DNA from: Lysobacterales bacterium | Lineage (GTDB): Bacteria > Pseudomonadota > Gammaproteobacteria > Xanthomonadales > SZUA-5 | NCBI GenBank assembly: GCA_022841325.1 | Contig: JALHRS010000031.1 | Coordinates: 1 to 64,000, forward strand | Direction: 5' to 3' | DNA length: 64,000 nucleotides | Shown here: piece by piece, positions 7,595 through 16,583 of the stretch | Layout: every line of letters begins with the position of its first letter | Numbering within the stretch: the stretch's first letter is position 1 | Notes under the pieces: model-generated | What the model saw: only the letters and a program-made list of their open reading frames with translations | Told to the model about the DNA's origin: nothing | Database searches by the model: none | Program-made: the position numbers and the translations under genes

Positions 7595-8416
7595 TTACCG
7601 GTCTTCGTCGCTGCCGGTAAGGCGCGCCAGGTACTCATCCACGTTCACTTCCACATGCCGCGGGCGCCGATTCAGCAAATCCTGAATGCGTTCGTTGTCG
7701 CTGCTGCGCACCTCGGGCACGGTGCCGGTCATCAGCACCTTGCCCTGATCGAGCACGGTGATCTTGTCGGCAATCTTGAAAGCGCTGTCGAGCTCATGGG
7801 TGACCACGACGATGCTCATGCGCATGGCATCGCGCAGCTTCAGGATCAGTTCGTCTAGCTCGGCCGAGACTACCGGATCAAGCCCCGCCGAGGGTTCGTC
7901 AAAGAACAGCAGCTGCGGATCCATGACGATGGCGCGGGCCAGCGCCGCACGCTTGATCATGCCGCCGGACAGCTGGCTGGGCATCAGATCCTGAAAGCCG
8001 CCGAGGTTGACCACCTCCAGTTTCAGCCGCGACATGATGCGGATGGTGTTCTCGTCGAGCTTGAAGTGCTCACGTAGCGGCAAGGCGACGTTCTCGCCCA
8101 CGCTCATCGAGGTGAACAGCGCGCCACCCTGGAAACTGACGCCGATCTCGCGCTTGAAGGCCAGCCGCTGCAAGGGCGACAGCCGATTGATATCGCGCCC
8201 GAGCACCTTGATGTTGCCTTCCGCCGGTGTCAGCAGACCCAGCAGATGGCGCAACAAGGTGGACTTGCCCGATCCCGAGCCGCCCATGATCACCCGGATC
8301 TCGCCGGGCTGAACCAGAAAGTCGACCTGATCGAGAATGCGGCGGCGACCATAGTAGGTGACCAGACCGTTGACCTCGATCACCGGATCGCTGGGGTTGA
8401 TGTCAGCTTGAGCCAT
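7595..8416 (-). CDS. MlaF-type ABC transporter ATPase
   Basis: A 273-residue ABC ATPase with Walker A GGSGSGKST (residues about 45-53), signature LSGGMIKRAALARA and Walker B LLFFDEPSAGLDP. The variant signature (GGMIKR rather than GGQQQR) is characteristic of MlaF-type lipid-transport ATPases. It is the first gene of the operon. The expected membrane permease (MlaE type) is not present up- or downstream: the 219 bases before the start hold only repeats and a divergent gene. It must therefore work with a permease encoded elsewhere or have lost it. Confidence 0.92.
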   Translation of the reverse strand: MAQADINPSDPVIEVNGLVTYYGRRRILDQVDFLVQPGEIRVIMGGSGSGKSTLLRHLLGLLTPAEGNIKVLGRDINRLSPLQRLAFKREIGVSFQGGALFTSMSVGENVALPLREHFKLDENTIRIMSRLKLEVVNLGGFQDLMPSQLSGGMIKRAALARAIVMDPQLLFFDEPSAGLDPVVSAELDELILKLRDAMRMSIVVVTHELDSAFKIADKITVLDQGKVLMTGTVPEVRSSDNERIQDLLNRRPRHVEVNVDEYLARLTGSDEDR

Positions 8417-8441
8417 GACCGGAGTCTAAGACAGACGCGGC

Positions 8442-8470
8442 GTTGGTTGTTGGTTGTTGCTTGTTGGTTG
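8442..8470. repeat. short 7-mer array (TTGGTTG)
   Basis: About four units of the TTGGTTG family, one with a T-to-C change, lie just upstream of the MlaF-type gene. It is a short member of the family seen at 1, 4711 and 40195. Confidence 0.85.
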
Positions 8471-8512
8471 AACCAATTTCGGCGCCGACTCTGGCCCGCC
8501 CCGTGGGAGCGG

Positions 8513-8577
8513 CTTCAGCCGCGATCAGGATTCTCGGATTGACGGCAGGATTGATCGCGGGCAAAGGCCGCTCCCAC
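8513..8577. repeat. REP-like inverted repeat (GTGGGAGCGGCTTCAGCCGCGATC)
   Basis: GTGGGAGCGGCTTCAGCCGC on the left faces GATCGCGGGCAAAGGCCGCTCCCAC on the right. It occupies most of the gap between the divergent ABC genes. Confidence 0.85.
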
Positions 8578-8635
8578 CGCCTGCCGCCCGCCCCCGCCTC
8601 TTGCCCTCGCGTCATTCGATGAGAGACTGTAGCCC

Positions 8636-9349
<714 letters not shown>

Positions 9350-9360
9350 GCGAGGGGCAG

Positions 9361-9602
9361 GGAAAAGGAAAACGGAAAAGGGAAAAGGGAAGGCGTCATT
9401 GCGAGCGCAGCGAAGCAATCCAGTGCTTCTGCGGCTGTGTGTCTGGATTGCTTCGCTACGCTCGCAATGACGCTCTGGGTTCATGGCCCGTAGGCAGTGT
9501 CGGGCCGATACACGCTCCTCGCAATCACGCCGTTTCGACACCGTTGAGCCGTCGCGACCTCGCCCGCTCTTCCTTTTCCCTTTTTCCCTTTTCCTTTTTC
9601 CC
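9361..9602. repeat. composite inverted repeat: purine array, palindrome, pyrimidine array
   Basis: A GGAAAAGGGAAAA-type purine tract (9361-9391) is followed by a GTCATTGCGAGCGCAGCGAAGCAATCC palindrome (about 9394-9473) and, after about 95 bases, by the complementary TTTTCCC-type pyrimidine tract (9568-9602). The arms are reverse complements in style, giving a possible long hairpin. It sits between the ATPase and its permease. A second opposed pair brackets the toxin-antitoxin module at 11988-12830. Confidence 0.85.
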
Positions 9603-9614
9603 AGGCAGGCGCCA

Positions 9615-11978
9615 ATGCGCGCGCTGAACCGCAAACTCCTCCGCGACCTCTGGCACGTCAAGAGCCAGGTGCTGGCGATCGTGCTGGTGATGGCCAGTGG
9701 CATTGCCACCTTTCTGATGTCGATCTCGAATCTGGATTCGCTCACCGCCACGCGCGAGCGTTTCTATCTGGAATATCGTTTTGCCGATGTCTTTGCCACG
9801 CTGAAGCGGGCGCCGCTGAGCGTGGGCGCCGACATCGCCGCGATCGACGGCGTGGGTGCGGTCGAGCTGGCCATCCAGGCACCGATGCGGATACGGCTGC
9901 CCGGCTTTGCCGATCCGGTGCGCGGCACGCTGATTTCGTTGCCTGATACCGGATCGAAACAGCTGAATCGCCTGTACCTGCGCGCCGGGCGTCTACCGGA
10001 GCCCTACGCGCAGAACGAGATCGTGCTGGGCGAGGCCTTTGCCACCGCGCACCAGCTCCATCCTGGCGATCAGCTGCGCGGCGTGGTGGGCGGGCGCATC
10101 GAGGACTACCGGATCGTCGGCATCGCCATTTCGCCCGAGTACGTCTATCAGATCCAGGCCGGAGCTGCCTTTCCGGACTTCGAGCGCTACGCCATTGCCT
10201 GGATCAGCCGTCGCGCGCTGGAAGCGGCCTATGGCATGGATGGCGCGTTCAACAGCGTGGCCCTGGCGCTGGCACCGGATGCGCAGACCGAGCGCGTGAT
10301 CGAGCGGCTCGACCCCATCCTCGAAGACTATGGCGGGCTCGGCGCCATCGGTCGGGTCGATCAGCTCAGCCATAAGTTCCTGTCGGCCGAGTTCGATCAG
10401 CTGAAGACCATGGCCACGGTGTTTCCGGCCGTGTTCATGTCGGTGGCGGCCTTTCTGCTCAACGTCGTCTTCAGTCGCTTGATCAGCACCCAGCGCGACC
10501 AGATTGCCATCCTCAAGGCCTTTGGCTACAGCCACGCCGCCATCGGCTGGCACTATGTGTCGATGGTCGGCGTGGTCATCGCGCTGGGCTCGGCCGTGGG
10601 CATCGCCGGTGGCATCTGGCTGGGACGGGCGCTCGGCCTGCTGTACATGAGTTTCTATCGCTTTCCGTATCTGGATTTCGTGCTGTCACCGGCGGCCGTG
10701 GCCGCCGCGATCGGGATCTCGCTGGCCGCGGCACTGTCCGGCGCGGCCTTTGCCTTGGTTCGCGCCGCGCGCCTGCCGCCGGCCGAGGCGATGCGCCCGG
10801 AAGCGCCGCCGCGCTACAGCAACTCGATGCTGGAGCAGGTGTTGCCCAGGCGCTGGCTGGATCAACCCACGCGCATGATCCTGAGGCAGCTGTCGCGGCG
10901 GCCGGCCAAGGCGGTGTTCACCGTGCTCGGCATTGCACTGGCCGGCGGCGTGCTGACCATCGGCATGTTCCAGCAGGACGCCCTGAACTTCATGGTCGAT
11001 CAGCAGTTCGCGCTGGCCCAGCGCAACGATCTGTCGGTGAGTTTCGTCGAGCCCGAAGGCTATGACGCGCTGGCCGAGATACGCACGCTGCCGGGCGTGA
11101 TTGCCGTCGAGGGCGTGCGCGACGTCGGTGTACGCCTGCGTGCCGGCCCGCGCAGCGTGCTCACCGGCCTGCAGGGACTCAGCAACGACTCCAGCCTCAA
11201 GCGGGTCCTCGATGTCCGTTCCAGACCGCAGGCACTACCTACCGGCGGGCTGCTGCTCACCGAATACCTGGCGCAGATGCTGGGCGTGCGCCGCGGCGAT
11301 CTGATCGAAGTCGAAGAACTGCAGGGCGCGCGCCGGCATTTCTCGGTGCCGGTGGATGGCACGGTGCGGGAGTTCATCGGCATCAATGCCTACATGGAAA
11401 TGGATGCCCTGAACGCCTTGCTGGGCGAAGGCGAGCGTGTCAGCAGCGCCTTGTTGCAGATCGACCCGCCCTTCGTCGACGAGGTCTACCGGCTGCTGGA
11501 AGATCGCCCCGGAGTGGCGGCCGTGGGCTCACGCAAGGCCGCGATCCAGAACTTCTACCAGACCATGGCCGAGTCGCTGCTGATCTTCACCTTCATCGCC
11601 ACCCTGCTCGCCGGCCTGATCGCCTTTGGCGTGCTCTACAACACCGCCCGCATCGCGCTGGGTGAACGTGGCCGAGAACTGGCGTCCTTGCGCGTGCTCG
11701 GCTTCACCCGTGGCGAGGTGGCCTACATTCTGGTGGGCGAACTGGCGCTGCTGACCTTTGCCGCCATCCCGGTCGGCTGGATCGTCGGCGCCGGCCTGGT
11801 ACAGGTGATCGTGCAGGGCCTGCAGAGCGAGCTCTACCGGGTACCGGCCTATCTGTCGATCGAAACCCTGGCCAGCGCCACCGTGGTGGTGCTGGTCGCG
11901 GCGCTGATCTCGGCGCTGATCGTGATCCACCGCGTGCGTCATCTGGACCTGGTGGAGGTGTTGAAGACGCGGGAGTAG
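9615..11978 (+). CDS. FtsX-type ABC transporter permease, two-module
   Basis: A permease of about 787 residues with an N-terminal membrane helix (HVKSQVLAIVLVMASG), a large MacB-like periplasmic domain, and two FtsX domains (three helices near residues 270-400 and three near the C-terminus, each with the A-LRxxG or ILKAFGYSH coupling segment). It belongs to the ABC3 permease class and should work with the ATPase at 8636 in extruding a hydrophobic or lipidated substrate. The ORF track extends 44 residues upstream into repeat DNA (LFLFPFSLFLFP is translated repeat); the ATG at 9615 is the better start. No fusion protein gene follows. Confidence 0.9.
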   Translation: MRALNRKLLRDLWHVKSQVLAIVLVMASGIATFLMSISNLDSLTATRERFYLEYRFADVFATLKRAPLSVGADIAAIDGVGAVELAIQAPMRIRLPGFADPVRGTLISLPDTGSKQLNRLYLRAGRLPEPYAQNEIVLGEAFATAHQLHPGDQLRGVVGGRIEDYRIVGIAISPEYVYQIQAGAAFPDFERYAIAWISRRALEAAYGMDGAFNSVALALAPDAQTERVIERLDPILEDYGGLGAIGRVDQLSHKFLSAEFDQLKTMATVFPAVFMSVAAFLLNVVFSRLISTQRDQIAILKAFGYSHAAIGWHYVSMVGVVIALGSAVGIAGGIWLGRALGLLYMSFYRFPYLDFVLSPAAVAAAIGISLAAALSGAAFALVRAARLPPAEAMRPEAPPRYSNSMLEQVLPRRWLDQPTRMILRQLSRRPAKAVFTVLGIALAGGVLTIGMFQQDALNFMVDQQFALAQRNDLSVSFVEPEGYDALAEIRTLPGVIAVEGVRDVGVRLRAGPRSVLTGLQGLSNDSSLKRVLDVRSRPQALPTGGLLLTEYLAQMLGVRRGDLIEVEELQGARRHFSVPVDGTVREFIGINAYMEMDALNALLGEGERVSSALLQIDPPFVDEVYRLLEDRPGVAAVGSRKAAIQNFYQTMAESLLIFTFIATLLAGLIAFGVLYNTARIALGERGRELASLRVLGFTRGEVAYILVGELALLTFAAIPVGWIVGAGLVQVIVQGLQSELYRVPAYLSIETLASATVVVLVAALISALIVIHRVRHLDLVEVLKTRE

Positions 11979-11987
11979 CCGAAGTGC

Positions 11988-12022
11988 GGGAAAAGGGGAA
12001 AGGGAAAAAGGAAAAGGGAAGA
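11988..12022. repeat. purine tandem tract (GGGAAAA type), left arm
   Basis: GGGAAAAGGGGAAAGGGAAA-style tract, 10 bases after the permease stop. It is opposed by the TTTTCCC tract at 12796-12830 on the other side of the toxin-antitoxin module. Confidence 0.88.
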
Positions 12023-12032
12023 GCGACCAGCG

Positions 12033-12060
12033 TAGACCGCGATGGAATTACGTTTGTAAT
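12033..12060 (+). promoter_or_regulatory. candidate promoter with overlapping operator palindrome
   Basis: TAGACC (12033-12038) and TGTAAT (12055-12060), 16 bases apart, fit a sigma-70 promoter. The -10 lies inside the palindrome ATTAC-GTTT-GTAAT (12047-12060). AbrB/MazE antitoxins typically repress their own operon by binding such sites, so this may be the autoregulatory operator. Inferred from sequence only. Confidence 0.5.
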
Positions 12061-12078
12061 AACGACGGGAAAGGCGCG

Positions 12079-12303
12079 ATGGTCACGTTGAAGCTGACGC
12101 AGATCGGTAACTCTCTGGGCGTGGTGCTGCCGAAGGACCTGCTGGCACGACTCAAGGTCGGCAAGGGCGACAGCATTTTCCTTACCGAAGGGCCGGAAGG
12201 CTGGCGGGTGACACCCTACGATCCGAACATGGCCGAACAACTGGAAGCGGGCCGTGCCTTCATGCACGAGTTTCGCGACACCTTTCACCAGCTCGCCAAA
12301 TGA
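12079..12303 (+). CDS. AbrB/MazE-type antitoxin
   Basis: A 74-residue DNA-binding protein with a SpoVT/AbrB swapped-hairpin N-terminus (KLTQIGNSLGVVLPKDLLARLKVGKGD) and an acidic-amphipathic tail that would cover the toxin. Such proteins neutralise a partner toxin and repress their own promoter. Its stop overlaps the ATG of the following doc gene in ATGA, the usual coupling of toxin-antitoxin pairs. AbrB-type antitoxins are known partners of Doc toxins. The reading frame is intact even though the toxin is not. Confidence 0.88.
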   Translation: MVTLKLTQIGNSLGVVLPKDLLARLKVGKGDSIFLTEGPEGWRVTPYDPNMAEQLEAGRAFMHEFRDTFHQLAK

Positions 12304-12691
12304 GTGGGGAATGGCTCTGGGTCAACGCGGCTGCCCTCATCCTGCTGCACGATGAGAGTCTGGCTGAGCATGGGGCGCGGCGGGCATCCGCGACCAGGGC
12401 ATGTTCGAGTCAGTACTGGGTCGTCCGCGCAACCTGGGCCAGTATGGGGAGCCGGACGTCGCAGACCTTGCCGCCGGTTATGCCTACGGACTCGTGCGCA
12501 ACCGTCCGTTCGTCGACGGAAACAAGCGTGCCGCCTTTCTCGCGGCAGGCCTGTTCCTCTACCTCAATGGTCATCGACTGGCGGCGACGCAGGCGGACGC
12601 CACAGTCACCATGCTGGCCCTTGCAGCTGGCGATATGGGCGAATCCGACTACGCCCCCTGGCTACGCCAGCATCTGCGGCCGAAGACCTGA
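12300..12691 (+). pseudogene. doc: frameshifted Doc (death-on-curing, Fic-fold) toxin
   Basis: The first frame from ATG 12300 gives LHDESLAEHG, typical of a Doc N-terminus. It then runs into nonsense, while the next frame supplies the rest: GIRDQGMFESVLGRPRNLG, and the Fic core RPFVDGNKR. One base is missing in the G-run at 12372-12375 (four Gs where five would restore HGGAAGIRD). Independently, the motif His is replaced: the core reads N-R-P-F-VDGNKR with codon CGT (12503-12505) where Doc has HPF. Since Doc His66 variants are non-toxic in phage P1, the gene looks inactivated twice. A sequencing error could explain the first lesion but not the second. Confidence 0.85.
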
Positions 12692-12795
12692 GCCCCCAGA
12701 GGCCCGCAGGGCGTCGGCGCAAGGGTCTCGGTGGGTCCGGACTCGGGAAAGGCCGTCGCGGGCAAAGCCCGCTCCCACAGGTACGCGCTGGACCG

Positions 12796-12830
12796 CCTTC
12801 CCCTTTTCCTTTTTCCCTTTTCCTTTTTCC
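12796..12830. repeat. pyrimidine tandem tract (TTTTCCC type), right arm
   Basis: CCTTCCCCTTTTCCTTTTTC-style tract in opposite orientation to 11988-12022. A GCCGTCGCGGGCAAAGCCCGCTCCCACAG REP-like element lies just before it (about 12749-12779). Confidence 0.88.
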
Positions 12831-12838
12831 TGCTCCGA

Positions 12839-14584
12839 TCAGGCCTTGCCCAACAACCGCATGATCTCCTTGAAACGCAGCTGCAGGCCTTCGCGGTCGC
12901 CGTGCTCCTTGAGCATGGCCAGCGCGCTCGGCACCAGGAAGGCGCGGTCGGTGCATTCGATGATCGCGGCGATTTCCTGCATCTCGCGCTCCAGTGATTG
13001 CGTAGACGGCAGGAAACCTTCGAAAGTCGACGCCAGTCGATCCCTGGTGAGCTTGTCCTCGTTGGCCAGCAGCGCCTCGCGCCAGGCGCGGCCGACCAGG
13101 GCTTCGATGTCGGCGCCGGAGAGATCGCCGACAAAGGGCACATCGGGCACATCTTCGGGCGCCAGCACGGCACCGAATTTCTTGGCGATGACCACGAAAT
13201 AGGCGCGGATCTCGTCCTGGGTCTGCGGATAGAACAGCGGGATGTGGATCTCGGCGCGGCCCTGGCGCTTGATGTCGATGGGCAGCAGATCCGGGCGCGC
13301 CGTGAGCAGCATCCAGACGATCTTGCCACGGTATTCGGTGTCGCCCATGGCATTGGCGATCATGCCGAAGACCCGGCTGCCGACCCCGGAATCACCGCCC
13401 GATTCGCGCTGGCCGAGCATGGCGTCGGCCTCGTCGATGATCACCATCACCGGGCCCATGCCGCGCAGCACACCGAGCACGCGCTGCAGATTGGCCTCGG
13501 TCTCGCCGACGTACTTGCTGCGGAAATTCTTCAGGGTGACGCAGGGCATGCCGATCGAACCGGCGAGGCACGTGGCCAGAAAGGTCTTGCCGGTGCCCAC
13601 CGGGCCGTTGAACAGATAGCCCATCGGGGCCACATCCGAGCGCCCACGGCGGATGATCTCGGCGTCATCGAGCAGTCGTTTCTTGGCGGCCTCGTGGCCG
13701 ACTACGCGCTCCAGCCCGTACTTGGGCTCGACGAATTCCAGCAGATCCTGGGCCTGGCGCTCGATCAGCTGCTTCTTGCGAGCCTTGAAGCGTTTCTCGT
13801 CCAGGCGCTGGCCGCTGCGGCGCGCGCTTTCCACCAGTACCGCCAGATCAGCGAGGGTCACTGCGGCCGTGAGTTTGGCCAGCGCTTCGACCGTGAAATC
13901 CGAGAAGGAAGACACATCGACATCGGCGGTGATGGACTTGAGGAAGCGCAGCCGCGCCGGCTCGTCGGGCAGTTCGATCTCGATGGCGTTGACGTGCGGC
14001 GAGCCGACCAGACGGTCATGAAAATCCGCCAGCCGCTCATCGATCAGCACGAAAGCCATATTGCTGCGCTTGACGTAGGGGTTGGCCGCCCACTTCAGCA
14101 TGGTGACGAGATTGGCCGAGGTGCTGGCGGTGCCGCGCTCGGGATCGGGCACCACGAAGGAGGCAAAATCGAACAGGATGGCGATCTTGATGCGGTCCGC
14201 CTCCTTGGCGGTCAGGTTTTCCAGCACCATCCGATCGAGCAGAAACAGGGCCTGCGCCGGGTCACGCGGCATGCGTTCGGGATCACCCAGACGTCGCGAC
14301 ACCCAGCCGACCATCTGCCGCTGGCGTTCGACGTCACCACCGGCGTAGGCCTTGATGCCATGGGCCAGATCGAAGCCCAGCACCAGATCGAAACGCCCGA
14401 ACATCTGCGTGGCCAGAAACTCGTTGACCGAGCCATAGCGCGGCGTCGGCCCATTCGGAATCTCGACCAGATCGCTGGTATTGCCGTGCAGCACGTACGT
14501 GGCCGAAGTGCCGGCGAAGTACAGATCCGCCATGCGCGCAGCCCACGGCGGCAGGTTGTCGGGCAATCCGGTGAGGGTGGACAT
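12839..14584 (-). CDS. AAA+ ATPase with N-terminal AAA-like extension (Ycf46-like)
   Basis: A 581-residue ATPase. The C-terminal half has Walker A FNGPVGTGKTFLAT, Walker B VMVIIDEADAML and sensor/arginine-finger regions of an FtsH/CDC48-class module; there is no protease HExxH. Residues about 1-280 form a second, degenerate domain starting YVLHGNTSDLV, without a clear P-loop, as in the Ycf46-type family. A chaperone or remodelling role is plausible; the substrate is unknown. The ATG at 14584 follows a possible ribosome site (ACGGAG); the 75 extra residues in the ORF track are translated repeat DNA. It stands alone between repeat-rich gaps. Confidence 0.8.
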   Translation of the reverse strand: MSTLTGLPDNLPPWAARMADLYFAGTSATYVLHGNTSDLVEIPNGPTPRYGSVNEFLATQMFGRFDLVLGFDLAHGIKAYAGGDVERQRQMVGWVSRRLGDPERMPRDPAQALFLLDRMVLENLTAKEADRIKIAILFDFASFVVPDPERGTASTSANLVTMLKWAANPYVKRSNMAFVLIDERLADFHDRLVGSPHVNAIEIELPDEPARLRFLKSITADVDVSSFSDFTVEALAKLTAAVTLADLAVLVESARRSGQRLDEKRFKARKKQLIERQAQDLLEFVEPKYGLERVVGHEAAKKRLLDDAEIIRRGRSDVAPMGYLFNGPVGTGKTFLATCLAGSIGMPCVTLKNFRSKYVGETEANLQRVLGVLRGMGPVMVIIDEADAMLGQRESGGDSGVGSRVFGMIANAMGDTEYRGKIVWMLLTARPDLLPIDIKRQGRAEIHIPLFYPQTQDEIRAYFVVIAKKFGAVLAPEDVPDVPFVGDLSGADIEALVGRAWREALLANEDKLTRDRLASTFEGFLPSTQSLEREMQEIAAIIECTDRAFLVPSALAMLKEHGDREGLQLRFKEIMRLLGKA

Positions 14585-14703
14585 GTCCGCGGCTCCGTCA
14601 GCAATCGAGATGCCGATGATGCCCTGAGCGCGAGTGTGGCGCTTGCTCAGGCGCGCGGCAGGATCATGGAAAGAGCCGGGACGCTGTCGGGCCAAAGCGG
14701 CCA

Positions 14704-14781
14704 TGAGGAGGGACGCGCGCCTGCGCGGCCGCTGTTGATCTCCTGTCACCAGGAGCGGCGCCGCAGCGCGGCGCCCTCCAC
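14704..14781. repeat. two-hairpin dispersed element (GAGGGACGCGCGCC...GGCGCCCTCCAC)
   Basis: GAGGGACGCGCGCCTGCGCG is followed by a variable spacer and then GGCGCCGCAGCGCGGCGCCC. The same two parts in inverse orientation occur at 40256-40333 with an unrelated spacer, so this is a dispersed element with fixed ends. Confidence 0.8.
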
Positions 14782-14812
14782 GACAGCGACCCGCATCTTC
14801 CCGCCGCATTTC

Positions 14813-14899
14813 TCACGCGGAGGCGCGGAGAACGCGGAGAAGCGCAATCTGAATTGAGGGTCCCAGGCATTCCTCCGCGACCTCCGCGCCTCCGCGTGA
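14813..14899. repeat. perfect 18-bp inverted repeat (TCACGCGGAGGCGCGGAG)
   Basis: TCACGCGGAGGCGCGGAG (14813-14830) and its exact reverse complement (14882-14899) enclose 51 bases. Units resemble the CGCGGAGG-type intergenic repeats of many bacteria. The rest of 14900-15078 holds a CCGGATCAAGTCCGGGG palindrome and TTCGCGTCC tracts; no gene is seen in 14585-15078. Confidence 0.9.
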
Positions 14900-15078
14900 A
14901 CAAGCGGTCCTGGGCCTGTCGCGTTCCCCTTACGCTGGATTGCTTCCCCCGGATCAAGTCCGGGGTCGCAATGGCGCGCCGGGGTCCAACCCCGATCTTC
15001 CTTCGCGTCCTTTCTGCTTTGCCTTCGCGTCCTTCGCGTCCCAACACTCCCTGGCGCGGGCACGGCCGACGAACCCGA

Positions 15079-16518
15079 CTACTGCGTGCCACCCACCGTA
15101 AGACTATCGACCCGCAGCGTCGGCTGGCCGACGCCGACCGGCACGCTCTGGCCGTCCTTGCCGCAGACGCCGACGCCCTGATCGAGTTCCAGATCGTTGC
15201 CGACCATGGACACGCGGGTGAGCACATCGGGGCCGTTGCCGATCAGGGTGGCGCCCTTGACCGGCGCGGTGATCTTGCCGTCTTCGATCAGGTAGGCCTC
15301 GGAGGCCGAGAACACGAACTTGCCGCTGGTGATGTCAACCTGGCCGCCACCGAAATTGGCGGCGTAGAGGCCCTTCTTGACCGAGCGGATGATCTCCTCG
15401 CGCTCATGCGGACCGGGGCGCATGTAGGTGTTGGTCATGCGCGGCATCGGCAGATGGGCGAAGGATTCGCGGCGACCGTTGCCGGTGCTGACCGTGCCCA
15501 TCAGACGGGCGTTGAGCTTGTCCATCAGATAGCCCTTGAGCACGCCATTCTCGATCAGCGTGGTGCAATGGCTGGGCGTGCCCTCGTCGTCGACGGTGAG
15601 CGAGCCGCGCCGTCCGGGCAGGGTGCCATCGTCGACCACGGTGACCAGCGGGTTGGCCACCCTCTGGCCGATACGACCAGTGAAGGCGCTGGTGCCCTTG
15701 CGGTTGAAATCGCCTTCCAGGCCATGGCCGATGGCCTCGTGCAGCAGGATGCCGGGCCAGCCCGAGCCCAGCACCACGGTCATGCTGCCCGCCGGCGCCG
15801 GCACCGATTCCAGATTGACCAGCGCCTGGCGCACGGCTTCTCGGGCATGGGCACGGGCGGCGTCGCCAGTCATGATGTCCTCGAAGCCACGCCGGCCACC
15901 GCCACCAGAGAACCCGGCCTCGCGACGGCCGCCCTGTTCGGCGATGACCTGCACGCGGAACTGCATCAGCGGACGCACATCCGCCGCCAGGGTGCCATCG
16001 GACTGGGCGATCAGGATGGTATCGGTCTCGGCAGCCAGACTGACCATGACCTGATGCACACGCGGGTCCAGGCTGCGGGCATAGGCGTCGATCTCCCTGA
16101 GCAGGGCCACCTTGGCTTCAGCGCTGGCACTGTCGATGGGATCCAGCGCCGGATACAACGGCGCCGGTGCCTGCCGCGCCAGGGGCGCCAGCGTGCCGCT
16201 CTGACCGCTGCGGGCGATGGCCCGGGCGCTGCTGGTCGCTTCGATCAGCGCCGCCGAGTCGATGGCATCGGAGTAGGCAAAGCCGACCTTCTCGCCGGAA
16301 ACGGCGCGCACGCCCACGCCCTGCTCGATATTGTGCGAGCCCTCCTTGACGATGCCGTCCTCCAGCCCCCAGCCCTCGTGACGGGTGTGCTGGAAATAAA
16401 GATCGGCGCTGTCCACACCAGGTCCCAGCAAGCTGCCCAGAGCACGCTCAACCAGCGGCAGATCCAGCCCGGAGGACAAAAACTGGCGCTCGGCCAGGGC
16501 GATCACGGAATCGGTCAT
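15079..16518 (-). CDS. tldD: metalloprotease TldD
   Basis: A 479-residue TldD, one half of the TldD-TldE heterodimer. This cytosolic zinc protease trims unfolded peptides and is known for microcin B17 maturation and CcdA degradation. The zinc motif [11 protein letters not shown] is present near residue 260, with the glycine-rich N-terminus typical of the family (YSD and [11 protein letters not shown] segments). Length is normal. No tldE (pmbA) gene is next to it in this window. The ATG at 16518 is followed by [14 protein letters not shown], matching the family start. Confidence 0.95.
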   Translation of the reverse strand: MTDSVIALAERQFLSSGLDLPLVERALGSLLGPGVDSADLYFQHTRHEGWGLEDGIVKEGSHNIEQGVGVRAVSGEKVGFAYSDAIDSAALIEATSSARAIARSGQSGTLAPLARQAPAPLYPALDPIDSASAEAKVALLREIDAYARSLDPRVHQVMVSLAAETDTILIAQSDGTLAADVRPLMQFRVQVIAEQGGRREAGFSGGGGRRGFEDIMTGDAARAHAREAVRQALVNLESVPAPAGSMTVVLGSGWPGILLHEAIGHGLEGDFNRKGTSAFTGRIGQRVANPLVTVVDDGTLPGRRGSLTVDDEGTPSHCTTLIENGVLKGYLMDKLNARLMGTVSTGNGRRESFAHLPMPRMTNTYMRPGPHEREEIIRSVKKGLYAANFGGGQVDITSGKFVFSASEAYLIEDGKITAPVKGATLIGNGPDVLTRVSMVGNDLELDQGVGVCGKDGQSVPVGVGQPTLRVDSLTVGGTQ

Positions 16519-16583
16519 TGCACCACTCAGACTGCAGATAGACCTAGCATGATGCCGCAGCAGCGGTATTCAAGGGGTATTTC

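Noticed and set aside
9483-9614. 44-residue N-terminal extension of the FtsX-type permease
   Set aside because: It translates the pyrimidine repeat (LFLFPFSLFLFP); the membrane segment and family start fit ATG 9615.
12998-14857. 619-residue plus-strand ORF
   Set aside because: Antisense shadow of the AAA+ ATPase gene; composition is Gln/His/Arg-rich as for other shadow frames.
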